DNA of 64,000 nt from Lentisphaeria bacterium (GTDB lineage: Bacteria; Verrucomicrobiota; Lentisphaeria; Victivallales; Victivallaceae): NCBI GenBank assembly GCA_900768505.1, contig CAAGED010000054.1:25413-89412 (forward strand), read 5' to 3'. This document shows positions 63,739-64,000 of this stretch, in pieces. The notes under the pieces were generated by a model. It made no database searches, had not been told where the DNA came from, and saw only the letters and a program-made list of their open reading frames with translations. The first letter of the stretch is position 1. Each line of letters starts with the position of its first letter. The position numbers were made by a program, and so were the translations under genes.

Positions 63739-64000
63739 GGAATTGTTTCATGTAGCGTCAACGCGCCACGACCGCCGCAGGAGACAACCCGAAGAACAAA
63801 TACATTGGCATGAAATATTTCATGTGAGATGTTATTACGCTTTCAATCCGGGCGGACGCGAATTTTCAATTCGCTCTTGTTAGTTTGCCGCCAGTTTAGA
63901 TCCGGGGGATTTTCACCCCCGCCCCCCCAGAGCAGGGCGCAGTGCCCTGCACCACGCCGCTTCCGCTTCGCGAAAGCGTCTTCTTGCGCTGACGCGGCAA
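63739..64000 (+). repeat. Dispersed modular repeat, family A, copy 3
   Basis: 262 bp ending at the window edge. The left end GGAATTGTTTCATGTAGCG with CGCCACGACCGCCGCAGG matches copies 1 and 2. The right 148 bases match copy 1 nearly base for base, with the hairpins GCGAATT/AATTCGC, GGGGG/CCCCC, GCAGGGC/GCCCTGC and CTTTCGCGAAAG. The ends carry short inverted repeats (GCGTCAACGC at left, GCGCTGACGC at right). A palindrome CATGAAATATTTCATG lies at 63809-63824. The preceding 63596-63738 is AT-rich and shows no feature. Confidence 0.8.

Noticed and set aside
1..64000. CRISPR array, rRNA or tRNA genes, prophage, replication origin
   Set aside because: No regularly spaced direct repeats with unique spacers, no tRNA T-loop/acceptor arrangement, no rRNA-like tracts, no phage structural genes and no dnaA-box cluster were found by reading; a tRNA or Rfam scan would be decisive.

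Overview
The window looks like the chromosome of a Gram-negative bacterium with lipopolysaccharide. It encodes a heptose-7-phosphate kinase, KdsA and KdsC for KDO, an LptC/LptA-type bridge protein, an LptF/LptG-type permease, MurF, and a type IV pilus or type II secretion motor set. Base composition is moderate, start codons are mixed (ATG, GTG, TTG) and most starts have a GGAG-type ribosome site. Protein style and gene content fit the PVC superphylum, most likely Lentisphaerota or a relative. That placement is inference from remembered protein features; no rRNA or tRNA gene is visible to confirm it.

Layout. 1-18.7 kb is read leftward: a heptose kinase cut by the window edge, a membrane protein and a DciA-like protein; a tandem pair of equal-length exported paralogues; an amidohydrolase; coaX-manC; the pilus/secretion genes (two PilB/GspE ATPases, PilT, PilC/GspF); then recJ, murF, a lipoprotein, recO and a DUF2293 gene. 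18.9-34.8 kb is read rightward: dgt, mutM, dus, an RsmB-type methylase, an exported protein, mgtE, a GT39-like glycosyltransferase, rlmN, a TrpF-like protein, a ceramidase-like hydrolase, a serine hydrolase, ruvA, a small unknown gene and a flippase. An iron alcohol dehydrogenase is read leftward and overlaps the flippase tail. dnaE and a large membrane protein are read rightward to 41.7 kb. kdsA-kdsC-lptCA are read leftward to 41.8 kb. From 46.3 kb everything of substance is rightward: a hydrogenase-4/complex-I-like membrane operon (hyfB, C, E, F, G), icd, an operon of PTS IIA-CBS regulator, ion transporter, acetyltransferase and LptF/G permease, then purL with a fused PurS-like region and a sigma-70 factor.

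The features most worth a second look are these. (1) The hyf-like operon has a large subunit lacking both nickel-binding Cys pairs, and it ends at an inserted repeat exactly where the electron-transfer subunits would be expected. This suggests a hydrogenase-related (Ehr-type) complex, or a broken one. (2) A dispersed modular repeat (family A) occurs three times, with conserved ends and different interiors; one copy carries a 130-codon ORF with a faint histone-fold-like pattern. (3) A small MITE-like element (family B) occurs twice, with terminal inverted repeats, a compensating hairpin and, in one copy, a TTAT target duplication. (4) A single 829-residue chain joins an LptC-like head to four LptA/OstA modules. 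No CRISPR array, rRNA, tRNA, prophage or full insertion sequence was seen.
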